Shown here one piece after another: positions 6,246 through 8,694 of a stretch of DNA of 8,694 nt; position 1 is the first letter of the stretch; every line of letters starts with the position of its first letter. The stretch spans positions 1 through 8,694 of the forward strand of contig JANNNQ010000422.1 of the NCBI GenBank assembly GCA_031398625.1. The letters are read 5' to 3'. The notes beneath the pieces were generated by a model. It had not been told where the DNA came from. It made no database searches and worked only from the letters and a program-made list of their open reading frames with translations. A program made the position numbers and the translations under genes. Source of the stretch: CAIUGU01 sp031398625 (GTDB lineage Bacteria; Pseudomonadota; Gammaproteobacteria; Steroidobacterales; Steroidobacteraceae).

Positions 6246-6291
6246 GGACTTGCCATTCGGGCGAAACGAAAGCAGCCCGATGGGCAAGTCC
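6246..6291. terminator. Long hairpin downstream of the lipoprotein gene
   Basis: GGACTTGCC (6246-6254) pairs with GGCAAGTCC (6283-6291). After a two-base internal loop, TCGGGC (6257-6262) pairs with GCCCGA (6275-6280), leaving a 12-base AG-rich loop. The stem is strong, but neither strand has a T tract after it. It lies about 115 bases past the stop of the minus-strand lipoprotein gene, so it may end or stabilise that transcript. It could also belong to the element end. The rest of 6071-6404 holds the tandem repeat noted separately and nothing I can call a gene. Confidence 0.35.
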
Positions 6292-6404
6292 GGCATCAAG
6301 ACTTCTTTAGGTGCCGCCACTCCACCCGGTTCGATTCAATCAAACCCCCGAGGGACATGGGACCGTCGGCCGAAGTCCGACTCCGATGTTCCACCAAAGA
6401 CATT

Positions 6405-6914
6405 TCAGAGGCACTTCAGATTGAAGGATTGGGCCGTCTCTTGCGCTTCCTGCTCCGTAGCATTCCTGACGATCAGAATCCCGTGCTGGTTCATCTTTAC
6501 TTGCGCTTGGGACCTGCCGTCAATTTCCGTGTAGTACATGCCGATAAGGACAGCGAGAACTCCATCTTTCGATAACACGTAGACTCTTTGTCTTGTGTGG
6601 CGCGGCGGTGTGAACGTCGCATCGTCAAATTCCTTCCATTCTCTATCGGATGGTTCACAGAGCTTCCACCCCTCGCTCATTGCATGATTCAGCTTTTCAA
6701 CGGACACGGCAAATTCAAGCGGCTCGCGGCTTACGTTGAATGATTTCTGCAACCACGGAAGCTCGGGGGCAGTGACTACATCGGTGGCATCCTCCGGCAA
6801 AAAGTAGTTTGCATGTTCTTCTAGATTCGCTTTACTACTCTCGCCAGCACTATTTGTGCAGGCACATGAGAGTGCCATACACATCGCTGCTGACGCTATC
6901 CGGGCTCGAAACAT
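6405..6914 (-). CDS. Putative lipoprotein, candidate partner or immunity protein of the RHS protein
   Basis: The protein has 169 residues from the chosen start. Residues 1-19 are a short basic, then hydrophobic, signal ending in ALSC17AC19, a plausible though not ideal lipobox. The mature part is soluble, mixed alpha/beta in appearance, with a central EGWKLCEPSDREWKEF (81-96) and a strand-rich QRVYVLSKDGVLAVLIGMYY (109-128). I do not recognise a named domain. The frame extends up to 7160, but that part overlaps the RHS gene and is not credible; the ATG at 6914 has AGGAG eight bases ahead and gives the signal peptide. It starts 13 bases after the RHS stop codon, so the two are almost certainly cotranscribed. 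In RHS and other polymorphic toxin loci the gene right after the toxin normally encodes the immunity protein, which suggests that role. The GC content looks lower than in the RHS core, as is common in exchangeable tip/immunity cassettes. Confidence 0.72.
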   Translation of the reverse strand: MFRARIASAAMCMALSCACTNSAGESSKANLEEHANYFLPEDATDVVTAPELPWLQKSFNVSREPLEFAVSVEKLNHAMSEGWKLCEPSDREWKEFDDATFTPPRHTRQRVYVLSKDGVLAVLIGMYYTEIDGRSQAQVKMNQHGILIVRNATEQEAQETAQSFNLKCL

Positions 6915-6927
6915 CCTGACGTCTCCT

Positions 6928-8694
6928 CTAGTTATAGAAGTTCGAATTGGGATAACAGCGACCGTCATCGCAAGACTTCTCCGGTCCCGGCTTCTCGCTG
7001 CAAAGGCAGCTATAAGCCCCACCCATTGCACCACCACCGCCGCGGCTGGGGCCTTTCGGTGTCGGTCGCATGCCGCCACTGCCTGTGTTTGGCGGCTTGA
7101 CTCCCGAGTAGTCGACGTAAGTGACGCCTTTGGTGCTCGGCAGGCTAAAAACGTTGCCATCCCACGCTACCGGCCCTCTGCAGGACACGCACAGCCAGTA
7201 GCAAGAACACGTCCAAAGCGGAACTGCTTGGCGGCCAGTTGGGACCATTGGCACGTGGTCGCCGTACTTCACCCATTTTCCATCGCAAGCCACCAATCCG
7301 AACCTGTCGACCAGCTCCACCGGGTTCGCGCCAACGTAGCTATATGTATTGATCCCACCCTGCATGCCAATCGGATCGCTCTGCACATACCTTCCCGTCT
7401 GCGATTCATAGTCCCTGAAGTAGTTGTAGGTGAGTCCGGTCTCGGCATCGTAGTACTGGCCCGGGAACCGGAGGTTGTAGACAAAGTTGGTGGAGTCGCC
7501 GTCCGGGTCCTGGTTGGCAGAGGCCGTGCCGAACGGGTCCGAGTCCCAGCGCCAGACGACGACGTTGTCGGAGGGGCGGCTGATGCGCCGCGGGGTATTC
7601 AGGTGGTCGGTATGGACGTAGAACACGTTCACCCCGCCGCTGCCATCCGGGCGGAGGGTGACGACCGGGATGTCGTCCAGCCAGACCGTCTCCTGGATGA
7701 GGTTCCCGGCACTGGTGTACTCCCCGATCAGGTGCCCGGCCTCGTCGTAGACGAAGTAGGTGGTGTTGCCGCCCGTCACCTTCTTGACCCGATGCCCCAA
7801 GGCGTTATGGGAATAGGTAGCGCTGGCGCCACCCGAGACGCCGGTCATCCTCCCTGAGTCGCTGTACGTGAACGTCAGGCCGCTGTAGGCGGTGGTGTTT
7901 CCGGCATTGTCGTAACTGTAAGTCCGGGTCAGGCCGCCGCTGACGCTGCTCAGGCGGTTGTTGGTGGAGGACACGGTGAACGTCGAGCTGGTGGTCCCAC
8001 CCTGGGTCAAGCGGTTGCCATTGGTGTCGTAGGTCCAGGTCTGGCTGAGACCCGTCTGGCTGGCGCTGGTCAGCCGGTCCCGGGAGTCGTACCCATAGGT
8101 CCAGCTGCGGTTGGCATCGTCGTCATCCTCGATGCCGGTGATCCGGAACGCATCGTCGTAGGCGTACTCGTACAGCCCGGCGCTGTCGATGTCCGTGACC
8201 AGGCCATCCTCGTCGTGGTTCCGAACGGCAAGGGTACTGTTGCCCCAGGTCCAGCCGGTGGTGGGCCCGAACGGGTCATAGGTCACGCCGCTGAGCAGGG
8301 TGACCGAGCTGTTCAGGACGATGCCGGTGATGCGGTTATTGGTGTAGCTGTAAGCCAGCGTCTGACCAGAGGGAGTAGTGACAGTAACCAGCTGCCCGGC
8401 GCTGTTGTAACCGTACCCTACCGCCTTGGTGATGCCCATGGCCTGTGCCTTGCCGGTCACCCTGCCGAGGCTGCTGTAGGTCCACGCCGTGGTGCCCGCG
8501 TTGTCCTCCACCTCCATCAACCGACCCTTGTTGTTGGTGCCGGTGTCGTAGGTGTATTTAGTTCGAGTCCCGGGCCCGCCATTGACGTCGTCATCGTTCG
8601 CTGCACGACTTTTCAGATCCTCTTCGATGCGTTGAGCGAGTGCGGACATCGAGTTTGATGCTACCGCGAGCGATTGAATGTGCCTAGCTGTTCG
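6928..8694 (-). CDS. RHS-repeat protein, C-terminal part with RHS core and Cys-rich tip; 5' end beyond window
   Basis: The frame is open to the right edge, and its first in-window ATG (8649) has no ribosome site. The 15 codons before it contain no stop and no ATG, GTG or TTG, so the gene probably starts outside; numbering here is from that ATG (573 residues). YD-type repeats occur at about 79, 187, 207, 244, 262, 279 and 301. The RHS-associated core runs from about YVHTDHLNTPRRIS (344-357) to SDPIGMQGGINTYSYVGANP (424-443) and closes with DRFGL (448-452), where many RHS proteins have DPxGL. RHS repeats build a hollow shell around a C-terminal tip that is often a toxin freed by self-cleavage at this site. 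The tip here (453-573) has nine Cys in two clusters, CxCx3Cx2C at 481-490 and CxCx9Cx4C at 548-565, joined by a Gly/Pro linker. I do not recognise it. A lipoprotein gene follows directly. Confidence 0.88.
   Translation of the reverse strand, partial: RTARHIQSLAVASNSMSALAQRIEEDLKSRAANDDDVNGGPGTRTKYTYDTGTNNKGRLMEVEDNAGTTAWTYSSLGRVTGKAQAMGITKAVGYGYNSAGQLVTVTTPSGQTLAYSYTNNRITGIVLNSSVTLLSGVTYDPFGPTTGWTWGNSTLAVRNHDEDGLVTDIDSAGLYEYAYDDAFRITGIEDDDDANRSWTYGYDSRDRLTSASQTGLSQTWTYDTNGNRLTQGGTTSSTFTVSSTNNRLSSVSGGLTRTYSYDNAGNTTAYSGLTFTYSDSGRMTGVSGGASATYSHNALGHRVKKVTGGNTTYFVYDEAGHLIGEYTSAGNLIQETVWLDDIPVVTLRPDGSGGVNVFYVHTDHLNTPRRISRPSDNVVVWRWDSDPFGTASANQDPDGDSTNFVYNLRFPGQYYDAETGLTYNYFRDYESQTGRYVQSDPIGMQGGINTYSYVGANPVELVDRFGLVACDGKWVKYGDHVPMVPTGRQAVPLWTCSCYWLCVSCRGPVAWDGNVFSLPSTKGVTYVDYSGVKPPNTGSGGMRPTPKGPSRGGGGAMGGAYSCLCSEKPGPEKSCDDGRCYPNSNFYN

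Noticed and set aside
5761..6256. Minus-strand frames 6198 to 5761 and 6256 to 5987
   Set aside because: They cross the tRNA-Leu fragment and have no domain or ribosome site; translations over tRNA pieces are a common artefact.
6915..7160. N-terminal extension of the lipoprotein frame up to 7160
   Set aside because: It overlaps the RHS tip in another frame, and the ATG at 6914 has a better ribosome site and a signal peptide.
6856..7857. Plus-strand frame of 333 codons opposite the RHS gene
   Set aside because: It is antisense to clear RHS core sequence and rich in Val/Asp/Gly as expected of a shadow frame.

Overview
The window is GC-rich, densely coded chromosomal DNA of Proteobacterial character, most likely a gammaproteobacterium. 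That placement is an inference from the exported lipid-anchored methyltransferase, the REP-associated transposase with its repeats, the RHS protein and the strong Shine-Dalgarno sites; no marker gene fixes the genus.

Layout. Bases 178-1098 (+) encode an exported DUF4097-type beta-solenoid protein with a TSGG ladder every 18 residues. It converges on a minus-strand pair: an exported M20 carboxypeptidase of the CPG2 type (3468 to 2221), followed 70 bases later by a predicted methyltransferase with a lipoprotein signal (2150 to 1305). Hairpins lie between the convergent genes; one of them (1144-1179) is followed by a T-rich stretch on the minus strand. After a 352-base gene-free divergent region comes a stand-alone receiver-domain response regulator (3821-4213, +).

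Bases 4341-5619 form a REP/RAYT unit. A short phased repeat (GAACCTTCAG, four copies) and three copies of AGGACACCCACCCATTTC precede a Y1-type REP-associated tyrosine transposase (4573-5568). A diverged, inverted copy of the second repeat lies just after the gene.

At 6012-6069 (-) there is the 3' half of a tRNA-Leu(CAA), from the anticodon loop through the encoded CCA, with no 5' half. This is what the distal attachment site of an element integrated in a tRNA gene looks like. Its orientation puts the older chromosome at lower coordinates and the putative island at higher coordinates. A tandem 11-base repeat and a long hairpin lie on the island side.

The island side carries a minus-strand two-gene unit. 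The first gene is the C-terminal part of an RHS-repeat protein whose reading frame is still open at the right edge of the window. It ends in a 122-residue cysteine-rich tip that I do not recognise. The second is a 169-residue putative lipoprotein starting 13 bases after the RHS stop codon. The arrangement resembles an RHS effector with its cognate immunity or partner protein, and this pair is the best candidate here for something undescribed.
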